A stretch of DNA of 64,000 nucleotides from Anaspis maculata. Taxonomy: Eukaryota > Arthropoda > Insecta > Coleoptera > Scraptiidae. The notes beneath the pieces were generated by a model. It worked only from the letters and a program-made list of their open reading frames with translations. It searched no databases and was not told where the DNA came from. The position numbers and the translations under genes are program-made. Below, piece after piece: positions 52,247 through 64,000 of the stretch. Location: the NCBI GenBank assembly GCA_949128115.1, contig OX421963.1, positions 52,075,306-52,139,305 of the forward strand, written 5' to 3'. Position 1 is the first letter of the stretch. Every line of letters begins with the position of its first letter.

Positions 52247-53533
52247 AAACTACGCAACACTCAAAGCGTCGTTCCCGAAAATTTTGCACTTTTTGAATTA
52301 GATGTAACTTTGGACTGCTATACTCGTATAATAAATTTGTATTCTGTTTGAAGTGTTCGCTGACTTAATCCTTTGGCTATCAGTCCGTGGTTTTGCAAGA
52401 CACTGGTCTTTCATTCAGGGTTTGTACAGGGTGTTCAATAAGACAATGCAAAATTTCTAAGCCGTCACGATCACGAAGCTCCCGTTCGAAAAAGAATGTT
52501 CTTTTCTTGAACTTGAACCACAAAGATGCCGAGGTAGGCCTTGAAGTACAGGATGATGTTTGAATTTTCCGCTTATCACTTTTATTAACAGGGTGAACAC
52601 AAAAAATCATCTTTTTGGTTGTGCAACGACAACTTCTTTCGTCGTTGATCGATTTTGAAAATTTGCGGCTCATATTGAAGCTGAAACTTTTGGTAAAAAG
52701 ACCTTAAAATCAGAACTGACTCGAGACAGTCAGAATTAAGAGTTTTATAAAAGATGGCTCAAATCTGAAACGCCGTCGACCGCCCGTTTGGGAGAAGGGT
52801 TTGGTAAAAGTCATGTCTCTTTCGGAGAAGTCATTTATTCTGAATACGTTAAGGTTTACGTATAGGATGTGTAGGATTCCTACGTGTAGGATTCCTTCAC
52901 CTACAATTCTTGGCTAGGGCAAGAAAGAAAAACCTAACGTATTAAGTATAAATGATTTCTCCGAAAGAAACGGTTTTCTCTACCAAATCCTTCTCCCAAA
53001 CGGGCTGTTGACGGCGTTTCAGATTTGGGCCACCTTTTATGGAACTTTTAGCTCTGATTGTTTGTCTCGAGTCATTTCTGATCCTCAGGTCTTTTCACCT
53101 AAAGTTTCAGCTTCAATGTGAGCTGCAAATTTTCAAAATCGGTTGACGAGGAGAGAAGTTATCACTGCAAAACCAAAAAGATGATTTTTTGTGTTCACCC
53201 TGTAAATATAGGAGACAAGCGAAAAATTCAAACACTATCCCGTACTTGAAGGTCTAGCTCGGTATCTTTGTGGTTAAAATTTAAGGAAAAGAAATTATTT
53301 TTTTTAACGAGAGCTTCTTGACGGTTCAGAAAATTTGCACTGGTTTATTTAACACCCTGTACAAACACCATGTAGAAATATCTGATGTTTTGAAAAACAA
53401 GAGACTGATAGCTGAAGAAATGTGCTAAAAAATTCTTAAAACAGAATTCAATTTGTTAGTTGCAATCCAAAGCTACATTAAATTCAAGAAGGGCAAAATT
53501 TTCGAGAACGACGCTTTGCGTGTTGCGTAGTTT
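52247..53533. mobile_element. 1.3 kb foldback element
   Basis: AAACTACGCAACACTCAAAG is mirrored at 53513-53533. The match continues through GTCGTTCCCGAAAATTTTGC, CGCCCGTTTGGGAGAAGG and the TTTCTCCGAAAG region to a centre near 52880. The arms cover the whole element with scattered mismatches. No open frame with a transposase motif. Confidence 0.8.
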
Positions 53534-53539
53534 AGATCG

Positions 53540-54900
53540 TTTTTAGCGCACTTCCCCAAAAAATGGGATAAAGGTGCTTTTAGCTTCAATTTGTCCGCCC
53601 GTCTGTCCGGCCGTCCGTACCCGGGATAACTCCTCAGAGAAGAAAGATATCGATGTGGTGTAAACGCTGATCAGTAGTACATAATATATCCAGGATGTCA
53701 AGTTGACTTTTGTTTTTTTGTTATTCTGCCGCCATCTTTGATCCGCCATTTAGAATTTTTCTAAAAGTGATCCGATTGAAATGAAATTTGCAGGCAATGT
53801 AAACCACATCAAGATCTATCCAATTTTTGACAATTGATGCCCCGCCGCCATTTTGTATTCTCCATATTGAACATGTTTCGAAGTGATAGAACTAGGAGAG
53901 TTATGCCTCAACGAAAAGAGATATAGATGTGGTGCAAACGCCAATGAAATGCATACGTGTCCGCCAAATTAAGTTGACCAATGATTTTTGTCATTTGGCT
54001 GCCATCTTTGATCCGCCATTTTGAATTTCTCTGAAAGTGGTCTGATGCGAGTGAAATTTGCAGGCGATGTGAACTTCAATTAGATACATCAAATTTTCGA
54101 CAATTGATACCCCGCCTCCATTATATATTCTCCATATTGAACATGTTTCAGAGGTTTCAGAGTGATAGAACTAGGAGAATCATGCCTCAATGAAAAGAGA
54201 TATCGATGTGGTGCCAGTGCCGGATCTAGGCTTTTCTTCAGGGCAAAATCCAATTTTGCCGCCCCCCATCGATATGCGAGAAGCAAAGGGCGGCCTGGGA
54301 CCAAGGAGGCCCCTAGTAGTGCTGCAGATGAAAACTGTTCGGATTTTGGAGGGACTATTTGAGCAAAATACCTCTCTTGCCCCATCAATTTTTTCCAATA
54401 TGAGAACATGCAAATTGCTGGGTCGACTGCCTGTCATCCATGCGCGCTGTTGTGCGAATCTGTTTTGAGATGTATTATCGTTTTTGGGAATTCTATTTGA
54501 ATACTCTCACAAAAAGATCAAGAGCAGAATAATACTTTTATCAATTTTTTTTATTGATATGAAATTAGACCTATTTTTGCCGCCCCTTCATTTTGCCGCC
54601 CAGTGCATATGCCCCGGTTTGCACCCCCCTAGATCCCGACGCTGTGTGGTGCAAATAAATGCTAATCAAATGCGTACGTGTCTACCATAATAAATTTGAC
54701 CAATGATTTTTGTCACTTGGCCGCCATCTTTGGTTCGCCAATTTGAAATTCTCTGAAAGTGGTCCGATTTGAGTGAAATTCACAGGCGCTGTGAACTCCA
54801 ATCAAAATACATCCGATTTTGGACAAATGATGCTCTGCCGCCATCTTGGCTGCCATATTGAAATTTCTTATCACTCAACGATTTTCATGGAGCTTGGGAC
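53540..54900. repeat. Tandem ~290 bp units (CCGCCATCTTTGATCCGCC), split by a hAT MITE
   Basis: Two adjacent units run from about 53640 and 53930, and a third starts at 54652 after the insertion. Each carries GATNTGGTGNAAACGC, TGCCGCCATCTTTGATCCGC, GTGAAATTTGCAGGCG and GACAATTGATNCCCCGCC. Further GCCGCCATCTTGGC motifs continue to 55100. Confidence 0.75.
54215..54644. mobile_element. hAT-like MITE, TSD TGTGGTGC
   Basis: CAGTGCCGGATCTAGGC to CCCTAGATCCCGACGCTG, 430 bp, flanked by perfect TGTGGTGC (54207-54214, 54645-54652). TTTTGCCGCCCC motifs are found near both ends. Confidence 0.88.
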
Positions 54901-55099
54901 TTACTTTTGTTTCGTATGATTTGTATTATTCTTCAGCCAAATTCCAACATTCTGCCGCCATCTTGGCCGCCATGTTGAAATCTCTTATTAGTGGAACGAT
55001 TTTCATGAAACTTGGAACTCACCCTTGTCTATAGTACGATCATTTTGATTTTTAAGCCAAATTTCATGATTCTGACGTTATTTTGGCCGCCATATTGAA

Positions 55100-55734
55100 A
55101 TTGCTGCCCAAATAATGGTAGAATCCTAATTAACATCTTGCGTTCACTAATCCTTCAAAAAGGATGTGCGCTACTGAGCCTCATGCCCATGAGGCATATA
55201 CGCTTGTTTTAGTCTTATAACTCTTATAACCCATATAACTCAGGAACCATCACTAGGAAAAAGATCCCAAACATTTTATTATTTTGGTATTCAATTCTTC
55301 ATACTCTCTCTAGGTGGTTTTGCCCTACTTGAAAAATTAGGCAAATGACATGGCATGAAAAAATCGATTTTTGGGGATTCTTCGGGACATCAAGTATCGA
55401 TTTCAAAGGTCGAGGAAAAGTACCATTTTGACGACTTCTAGACAAAAGTGTGATCGAATGTTGAATTGGCTTTCCAAACATGTAAAACACATTGAAATCC
55501 GCACATTTGCTGTCCACGTTACAGCCCCTGAACTGACACTACGCAAATTGTTACGTAAAATCCGATAATAGATTTTGAGTAATTTTCACTGCGTTTTAGC
55601 AGACGCTGTATTCCAGACTATTGACCACAAAGTAATGATTTTTAGTACTGATCTCGGGTATTTGTTTTCTAAAGGTAATGCTTTACCAAGTTATTCAGAA
55701 AAAATCGAAAATTTTCTAGGATAGCGCTTTTTTA
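55100..55734. other. Intergenic, nothing recognised
   Basis: AT-rich sequence without repeats or motifs I can name. Confidence 0.45.
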
Positions 55735-56241
55735 TTGGTCCTAAAAAAAATCCAAGCCTTGGAATTTTCGGGAATTTCAGTATGTTATTCTGCGCTAAAT
55801 TCTGCATCGATCCACCCGTCACCTTCCGAATTTATTTCCGGTTTGGCCCGATGTTTGCTTAATTTGACTGGATTAATAAAATCTTCACCTGAACTATGCT
55901 GTGTTGTCAATTGTCATTCTGTGGACTGCGTTGCCGGTTTGCTCAATGACCTGAACCGCTTTCTTCCGGCGAGGATCATAGATTATGATCCTGGAACAGA
56001 AACTGAATTAACGCATCTAGTTCTTACAGCGCTAGCGCAGGTCTCTAGATTACTTGCGACCCTTGCGACTGTGCTTGCGACCAAATCACACTCCGGCACT
56101 AGAAATGGGTCCTCGTTAATTTTTAAAGCTATTTTCTTACTGCAACTCCCAACACTTCTTACTATTGAAATAACGTGCTTAACAACGTTTTCGAGATCAA
56201 TAAAAATGAAAATGATGTGTCAGTATCAAAATCTGACCTAA
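55735..56241 (+). CDS. Hypothetical 168-codon open frame
   Basis: An open frame of unusual length for this AT-rich region. Residues 35-105 have ordinary protein composition (SPSEFISGLARCLLNLTGLI, ELCCVVNCHSVDCVAGLL, NRFLPARIIDYDPGTETEL). The last third is Leu/Thr-rich and could be non-coding. No family recognised; it could be an exon of a gene, a transposon remnant, or chance. Confidence 0.22.
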   Translation: MVLKKIQALEFSGISVCYSALNSASIHPSPSEFISGLARCLLNLTGLIKSSPELCCVVNCHSVDCVAGLLNDLNRFLPARIIDYDPGTETELTHLVLTALAQVSRLLATLATVLATKSHSGTRNGSSLIFKAIFLLQLPTLLTIEITCLTTFSRSIKMKMMCQYQNLT

Positions 56242-58267
56242 CAATTGAATTAAAACGCCATCCAGCATAGCAAACATCACTTGGACAAATTGGATAAAAT
56301 CATCTTGACTTTTTTAATCCATCAACTTATCAGATTGTCCAACTGGAAAAAAAAAGCACAGGCGACCGTGTTTTTTTAGCGCACTTTTCCAAACGGGAAG
56401 TCGCTTTTGTCCTCGCTTTGTCCGTCCGTCCATCCCTCCGTCTGTCCGTCACAGCATTTAGTCGTAGATGAGAGGGTTTTTGCGAAAAATTTTCACTCCA
56501 ATGGGTAGTTCTGTGACCTTGTATCCCGAACCAAGAAAAATCTTGGCGAAATAATGATAAACAATTACAATGATAACAATTTAGTGTGGCCTGGATGATC
56601 TCGAAAGTTATGACATGCGAACAAGTACCCGTTCTCATCATTTCACAATAATACATATGGGGAGTTATATTCAGAGGAGAATTTGAACTTCGTTTTAACA
56701 AAAATTCCACATCGGTACGAGGGACAGGTCAATAGTTACGAATTTTTGAAAATGACTCCGAAGCTGCGGCTCGGCCGCAAATGATTTATTCGTTGCTTGC
56801 TGGCGCTTCATATCCTTTTATCTGAACGAGACGAAGTCCTAGACAGAAAAGATTTCAACTCAAATGGGTAGCTCAGCCCAGGCCTTGGTATTCGAACCAA
56901 GAAAAATTCTACCGAAATAATTAAACAATTACAATACAATCATAATAACATTTTGGTGTAAGGCAGCTTCGCCGATTAAGTGCTGGAATTCGCAGTTAGA
57001 TGTAGAAAGTTGCGATATGTGGGCAACTATAGTCTGTACACCGATAGAACGGACTTTTTTGAATTTCAGTGATGTAACCTATAGCAAACAAAAGCACCAA
57101 AGAATGTAACAACACAGGCGCGTTTGGAACTAATATTAGTTTTGTTCGGTTGGTAGTCTTACCCGGGCAAATTATTCCTACGCCAAGCCAATGGCATGAC
57201 ATTCAGCGAGTTTGACACTTACGTACGATTTCTAACCTCCATTTCTCTATGATGTTTGTTATTTTCATTGAACTTTTTTAGTCGGCTCGGCTGTTGTGAG
57301 TGTTGTGTAATAAAATCAGCTTCATTCAAAAAAATTATTTTCTCATTTATCAAAATTGGTATTAAGCTGGTGTCATTTAAAATTACCATAGCACTTAGCT
57401 GTGATTAGAGGAAATAAGCACCTCTTTCTAACTGGAATTTTAAATTTCGCGGGTAACGCTCGGGACTACTTTTCAAGCGGAGGAATCTGGTGGTCCTTTC
57501 TATCAGTGTATAGAGTATACATATGTTCTTATGAAAATACATCACTACATGTACGGGATTATAATTAGGAAACAACCAGGGTTGAAAAAATCATGATTTA
57601 AAAAAAATCGATTTTTTCATTAAATCGTATTTTTTTTTATTTAATCGATTTTTTACTTCCCCGACCCACCACCCAACGAGGAGGAGAAGTATTGTGAACG
57701 CACTAAAAAAAAAATTCGAGATGAAGACGGATATATCCATTTTGAGGTCCCCCAAGACGATTAAGAATATTTTTGGAGTGATGTCTGTGTGTGTATGTGT
57801 GTGTCTGTGTGTCTGTCTGTAACCTTCTACGATTACAGCCGCGGCGTTGATCCGATCGACTTGAAATTCGGCATGCGGACATTGTTGGTCCCTGGAATGA
57901 GCCCATTAGTTTTTGGCTGTCATCTGTCAATAGGAAATGCCACAATCAAAGAATGACATATGTTATACATCACGGAGCTCGACTTGCAATATACTGTTTG
58001 AGAGCCCATAAAAAACTGTATTCAGAACAGTTGAAAGTTTTCCCCTATCTGTCATCTGTCAAATAATAAAAAATGTCAAAGTTCAAAACTTCACCATTTA
58101 ATTATTCAAAATTCATCAGATGGATTGGAACCAAATTTGGCAGCAAGCAACAAAACAAAAGAGTCAAATCAAGTCTGGAGTTGCAATCTTCCACCATTTT
58201 CCAGTCGAGCGGTATGAATTTTCAAAATTTCTCCTAGCCGTTGCCACCCGAGAGGGCCTCTCGCCCG
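56242..58267. other. Intergenic with simple repeats
   Basis: A TCCGTCCGTCC-type run sits at 56425-56450 beside a TTTAGCGCACTT motif, also seen at 53540. AATCGATTTTTT low complexity occurs at 57590-57650 and a TG-rich microsatellite at 57782-57820. No supported gene. Confidence 0.5.
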
Positions 58268-59220
58268 AATTAGGCATTTCCATTGACGTCACAGCAGTGT
58301 TGCCAACTGTCCAGAATTGCCCGCCAAATTTGAACCAAATAATGTTCGGGAACAACCGAACTACAGGGCGCTTATGGAGTTCCAGTTTCTGCATTTTTTT
58401 CCTCGGCTACCTTTTTGAGTTTGAAACTTTTGTATCAAGTTCAAAGTAATGTCCTTAATGCGCCTGCAAAATAAGTTCTCGTGGAAAAGTGTGTTTTTTT
58501 GTGAAAAAGCAAGCTAAATATGTTAGGTTAACTGCACAGGGTAGTGGTGAAAATTCATATTCCGCATTTTCCGACAAAATTGGGCATGAACTTTGCCACC
58601 AAACCTCACCTGAATGTTGGGGGTTTACGTTAGCGGCATTGCTGGAGTGATATGCCTTGTGTGGGGCTAGGCATGTACCTCTTCGGTTTGTGCTTCCCAA
58701 TCACCCAAATACTTGAGGCCCAGCTTTTACTGCTGGATTAAAGAAACAAACAATAGTTTTTGTTTATATTTTATATTTTCGAAGTGCAGGAATGTCTTCA
58801 CTTCGGTTGTAGAATATGGACAGAGGCAAAACATGGAAGTTTAACTCGAACAGCTGTTCGGCCACCGAAGATGTATTCGGTCACCGGAGCCCTCCTTGAC
58901 AGAAATTTTACACCTGATTTAACGATATTGAATTTTCAACTACAACTTGATTGTGTCAAGACACATTTCTTAAAAATACAAATATTTATTGTTCTATTGA
59001 GGATTCTAGGCTCCAAATTGTGGTCGACGTAGCAATTCCTCAGTCCGTAGATTTTCCCATTTTTAGATTGCCGAAGGCCACAATTCTTGACACAGGTACT
59101 TCCTGAAACTAGATAGGCTTAGCAACAGATAATTTTGTGCAAACATCATAACTGTATTACAGCAATTTAGTTACCCATCCTAATTGTTATCGGTACAACC
59201 TCCGTATATTTTTTCAAGTG

Positions 59221-59250
59221 TATTCCTTCCTTCCTTCCTTCCTTCCTTCC
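59221..59250. repeat. CCTT microsatellite
   Basis: About seven TTCC repeats inside the left part of the 58268-62480 element. Confidence 0.85.
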
Positions 59251-61709
59251 TCCTTTCCATTTCTTGGCGCTTTGGGATACATTCTGTGATGCCTCGTACT
59301 TCCACGAGCCCCAGCGTTTCGAGAAAACCATGAATTTCTCATTTTTTCCTCAAAAAAAAAAGATTCAACCACTCCAAACTCCAACCCAACGTTCACGTTC
59401 ATTGAGCCCTCTACATCTCTAGTCATGCTTTCTCCATTGCTTTCACAAGCCTAGATGTTTGAATTGACAATAGTTTCCATTTTCTACTTCACTGTAGTTG
59501 TAATATTTGCTGTGATATAAGCACATGTAAACCAGATGGGATCGGCTCCGAGTATCTTCATCTTCTGTTGACCAAATCGTACACCTGACTTGACAATCTT
59601 GAATTTTCAGTTGATGGCTTCATCGCGGCAAGACACATTGCTTAAAAAATCCTGAAATTTTTTCTTGTAAGCAGGATTTGAGGTAACATTGTGGTCAACT
59701 TAGAAATTCCTTGGTCGCTGGATTTTCCCATTTCACGATCGCCACAGGTCACAGTTTTTGCCACAGCCATACTTTTAGTGCAGTAAAGATAGGTTTTGGG
59801 GTTGAAAAAATTAATTCATGAAATTTTAAAGCTGTTATCGATTCAGAATTTTATCGTCTACCATGTGCTCAAAATCCCCGAAAATCCCATGTGAGCATTT
59901 TTCTTGCGACGCTGTCAAAGTATATCATGTTTGCTGCAACAAGTCCGAAAATTGTATTCTCGCTTTTGTCACATTGAGCTATATTGTTAGTTCAGAGCTG
60001 TTGGTATATACTCCAGGGCATGACCAGAACGTCATCTGAACCGCTGAAATCCTATTTTCCGCAAAAGAAAAGACGTAACTCGTTTTATTCTGCAATTACC
60101 AGTGGTAATCGAGTGTAGTTCGGGGATTAGGGACCAAATTTAATAAAATCTGTTCTTTTTGTGATAAAAGCATGAAATTTGGTATAAGTGGTCTTCATGG
60201 CCCCCTTTTCAAATGTAGATATTGTGTCTCGCCACATTTTGGTCAGGGGGGCTTAGGGACCCCCTTGAAAATTGAAGTTGCAGAAACTCATGCAATTGTC
60301 ACGCATCTCAAAAAGTAATCATTTGACTCTACGTTAAATCTCTACAAGAGACACACCAGTTGTCACCATGTGCGCACTGTTCTTCATAATAATAAAAAAA
60401 TTCTTCGGAATTTAAAAAAAAAATCAGGTTTTTATAATTTTTTCATGTAATAGATGAATAAATTTATCTTCCGCATATCATTATCCACTAATTCGTATCT
60501 GCCGAAGCCATTGATGGAGTCCATTTCTTCATATTGACATCTAGAAGCTACAATTCCAGATGAAACCAGCCTATTCAAGTTCTCAGTTCAGCAGCGTTTT
60601 TTTCGATGTTACCAATTGATATGAATGACAATTTATTATTGGGTGGATAGCTTCAACTGTTTTATAGTTTTATTGAGTATAACTAGATGAGGAGTGATGC
60701 GCAAAAGCCCCGAAATTTTTTTTTTTTACCGCCACCCATCATTGTTAGAATTGCACCAAATTTCATGCTACTTTGGCGAAACAACAGCGATTACAGACTA
60801 AAGAGTATAGACAAACGTCAATACGATCTGTAGTTGTCAAGTAGAAGGCACGAAGAATAAGGATTGAGGCGTGGAATACTTCAAAGCACTCAGTTCGAGT
60901 GAATACACGGTATAGAAATATTTTCAACATACCCTAGGGGCACAAATTTTATGATGGTGAGCGACGCAAAAAAAAAAATCCTATGCTTTTGCGCTTGGTA
61001 TTGCGTGTAGTCATATAAAATTAGGTTACAAAACAGTTCCAGCTATCCATCCATTCATAAATTGTCGATCATATTGATTTGGAACAATCAAAAAACGCTG
61101 TTAAACTTCACACTTGAATTGGCTCATTTCTTCGGGAGCTGTCATCCCTAGAATGACAATATCAAAAAACAGACTCTATAAATAGCTTCGGCAAATACAA
61201 ATTAGTGAATAATGATACATAGCAGATCAACTCACCGTTTCTTAGATTGAAAAATCATTAAAAATTGTGTTTTTTTTGACACTCCGAAGAATTTTTTTTT
61301 AACACGAAGAACAATGCGTACATGGCGACAACTATTGTGTCACTTGTCATTGTCAAGGTTTGGTGTAGAGTCAAATGATTACTTTTTGAAATGTGTGACG
61401 ATATTTACCGGTGGTTTGTGAGAGTTCCTGAGAGTCCTGAGACTTCAAATTTTCAAGGGGGTCTTTAGGCCCCCCTACTCAAAATATGGCGAGGCGTCAT
61501 GTTTACATTTGGAAAAAAAACCATGAAGACCACTCATACCAAATTTCATGTCTCTATCACAAATCAAACAGATTGTAATACACTTGGTTACTAGCCCTCG
61601 GATTATACTTAATCAACACTGTTAATTGGAAATTAAAGCGACTTCCGTGTTTTTTTTTGGGGGGAAATACGAGTTAGAGGTTTAAACGAAGGTCTGGTCA
61701 TGCTCTGCA

Positions 61710-61710
<1 letters not shown>

Positions 61711-61805
<95 letters not shown>
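61711..61805. repeat. TA microsatellite, about 47 repeats
   Basis: Uninterrupted TA dinucleotides in the right arm of the palindrome. The left arm has only GGTATATACTCC at the matching place (near 60004). Confidence 0.9.
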
Positions 61806-61808
<3 letters not shown>

Positions 61809-62480
61809 AATAGTTCTAAGCCAACAATGTAGCTCTAGTGTGACAAAAACAAGAATACCATTTTCGGACTAGTTGCAGTAAACATGATATACTTTGACAG
61901 CGCCGCAAGAAGAATGCTCAACTGGGATTTTCGGGGATTTTGAGTTTGTGGTGATGAATGAAATTCTGAATCGATATCTGCTATAAAATTTCATGAATTA
62001 ATTTTTTCAAGGCTTGGGGTCTTTTTTGACTATCTTTACTGCACTATTTCTGAAATCAGAAGGGCGCTTAGTAATGGATAATTTGTAAAATCATCTCACA
62101 TTTATTCTGTATTCTAACAATTTAGTCAGCTTTTTACCTTATCGGCAGGATAATAAACTGGCATATTTTCTCTTTCCCAGATGTCTTTGAGTCGCATTTC
62201 TTGGCACTTTGAGATACTTCTTGAGATGCTATTTTCTTCCAGGAATCTAGTTTTCCGAAAAAGCCACGGATTTTAAGCCAACTGTATTGATCGAAGCGCC
62301 AGAGTTTCGTGAACAATTATCACGCACAAACTTGCTTCCTACTGTATCCAAAATCTCAAAAAAGTACTTTTTTTCCAATCATAACAACGCGGGTTGTTCC
62401 CTAACACTTTTCTGACGTTATCAATTCAACTAGGTTGGCAACACTGACGAGCTCGTGACGTCATGTGGAAATGCCTAATT

Positions 62481-64000
62481 TTGACTAGAACGACTCGCCT
62501 TTGATGCAGGACTCAACTCAACAATTCATTACTGCTCGGCGATCCACTTTTTCGAAAAAGTCAAACTGATATCGAAAGTATATTGGATTGGGCGTCGTGT
62601 GGACCCATTTTCAAAATCGGCACGGTTCCGAATTTCTGACGGTAATTTTTTCAAAATGAAATTAGTATATTCCGTGAATTTGAAAAAACTACAATGCCAA
62701 CTTTGACATGCGGTGAGCCCCACGAAATATTCCCCCACGATAAATTAATTTTTGGAAAGATAATTTTCGAAATCGGACTCACGGTTTCAGAGTTTTCATC
62801 TCTAGAAAGAACCGCAAATTTTCCAACTTTTTATCCCGTGGACAGATTTTCACCATTTTTTTTACAAACAAGGGGCTACTGGCTCTTGAACATTTTCCAA
62901 TAATTTTCTTCTCAATTTCCCGGGAATTTCCCTGTTGTAAATGTAAAACAGGCCTGGGTTATCGAAACCGGATTTGAATGATGGAGCCTCAAGTGAAGCC
63001 GTAATAGGCTACTGGACATCAATCGCATTTCAGTATAAAAGTATCATAAACCTGATAAATATCTGAATGACGAATTTGTAGTTTGATAAGTTTTTCGAAA
63101 TATGATTTCATTTCGGTAAAAAATCATTTTGAAAGGAGTTATTCAAATCAGGAATAATATGCTACGTCACAGCTTGAAAGTGGGCTAGAAGGTGGGAGGG
63201 AGGAAGGAGAGGGGAACGCATTTGACATTCGACCGAAGCATTTTTTCTGGATCTATTACGTAGTGGTGTAATTTCACGTGCGAGCACAACTTTATCACAA
63301 GGAACTTATTTTTGATGCCATTGCATGGAGTTATTAAGTATTATGAAGCGAAATTGTATTAAAAAAAACTAGATTATTTGACGTGGGGTTGACATGATGG
63401 CATGCGACACTCGCAGTACTGCCACTCATATGACACTAATAACACTGTTGTGACATTAACCCGAACCCTGCACGAGCAAAAATAAGTAAATTTTAAGGAA
63501 GAATCGACCAAAATGTGAGGTCAAACCATAGCACTCCAGCATTTCATTATATTTTTTTGGTATAAATCAGTTCAAAACGAGAAGGTGTTCTTCAGTCATT
63601 GAATGGCCAACTAGAGTTTCTATTGGCTCTTCAAAATGTGACGTCACGCACTTGCCGCGCCATTCAAACAGACAAATCTTTTTCATGTTTTTTTTTATAT
63701 GTACAAAAACTTTTTTAAACAAAATCATCTTGCCAATGCAACAATTTTGGGAGGATCTTTCATAAAAAGAAATAAAAAAAAACATGTCCACTAGCCTATT
63801 GACGATCTGAACAATGAGATGATTTGGAAAAAGATTTGAAGTTTTTCCGGAAAATTCGAATTTTCAAAATTTCCAATTTCCTGCAAATCATTTTCATTCT
63901 TTCTGTGATGCCAGTTCCAGAGCGTTCACCTTCATCCATGTACCATCCAATGCGTCTGACTGCCTCACTCGCTTTTCTTTCTACATAATTTTGGTTTCTT
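62481..64000. other. Intergenic, nothing recognised
   Basis: AT-rich, with a purine-rich stretch (63190-63220). Short frames on both strands overlap and lack motifs. Confidence 0.5.

Larger units (their letters stand above)
58268..62480. mobile_element. 4.2 kb TIR/foldback element
   Basis: AATTAGGCATTTCC and GGAAATGCCTAATT bound it; TGACGTCAC and a CAGTGTTGCCAAC segment follow at both ends. The inner part is a large palindrome: 59800-60700 (GATTCAGAATTTTATCG, GACGCTGTCAAAGTATATCA, GTAATCATTTGACTCTACG) mirrors 61000-62030. Outside it, 59090-59450 and 62040-62300 are direct repeats (ATTTCTTGGCNCTTTGNGAT). No transposase frame. Confidence 0.7.

Overview
The window is eukaryotic nuclear DNA, AT-rich and crowded with transposons. 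Very short introns (53, 57, 62 and 71 nt), BEL/Pao and Ty3/gypsy elements with insect-type primer sites, and many hAT- and Tc1-like elements suggest an arthropod, most likely an insect. I cannot name the species.

Two conserved genes are clear. TONSL (tonsoku-like) occupies about 1-13063 on the plus strand. Its 5' exons lie outside the window. Six exons are seen, plus a probable seventh fragment at the left edge, encoding TPR, ankyrin, ubiquitin-like and LRR domains and the conserved C-terminus. Its introns hold a degraded gypsy pol remnant (2395-3240), a BEL/Pao element (about 3905-6345), a folded-back Tc1-like element (6354-6926) and a 2.1 kb palindrome (8819-10931). FBXL7 (32268-33740, plus) has its whole 490-codon reading frame in one exon. 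The last 85 or so codons and about 540 bp of 3' flank are copied in inverted orientation at 42934-43744. Upstream, a small unrecognised two-exon gene (31737-31373, minus) is probably divergently transcribed from FBXL7. A possible first coding exon pair of another gene lies at 44544-44657.

13 kb to 31 kb is an intergenic transposon graveyard: nested TIR elements (14307-19097, 15585-19004, a hAT-like element at 17671-18660), a 3.0 kb foldback element with its empty site still recognisable (19940-22923), a 4.1 kb hAT-like element (23568-27705) containing LINE remnants, and a dense cluster of palindromic MITEs (27960-30417).

34.3 kb to 42.9 kb lies between the two arms of the FBXL7 inverted duplication. 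A LINE 3' end (34320-40383) was interrupted by a 495 bp miniature LTR element (34514-35008) and by a 5.1 kb gypsy element (35063-40184, minus, TSD ATAT). A solo LTR of the same gypsy family follows (41154-41662). The miniature element is the most unusual object here: each 144 bp LTR contains a tRNA-like cloverleaf with A box, B box and a T-run terminator.

43.8 kb to 64 kb has no convincing gene beyond the small exon pair. It holds MITEs with perfect 8 bp target duplications, minisatellites (45.67-46.5 kb, 53.6-54.9 kb), a truncated gypsy LTR, and two further large palindromes (52247-53533 and 58268-62480).
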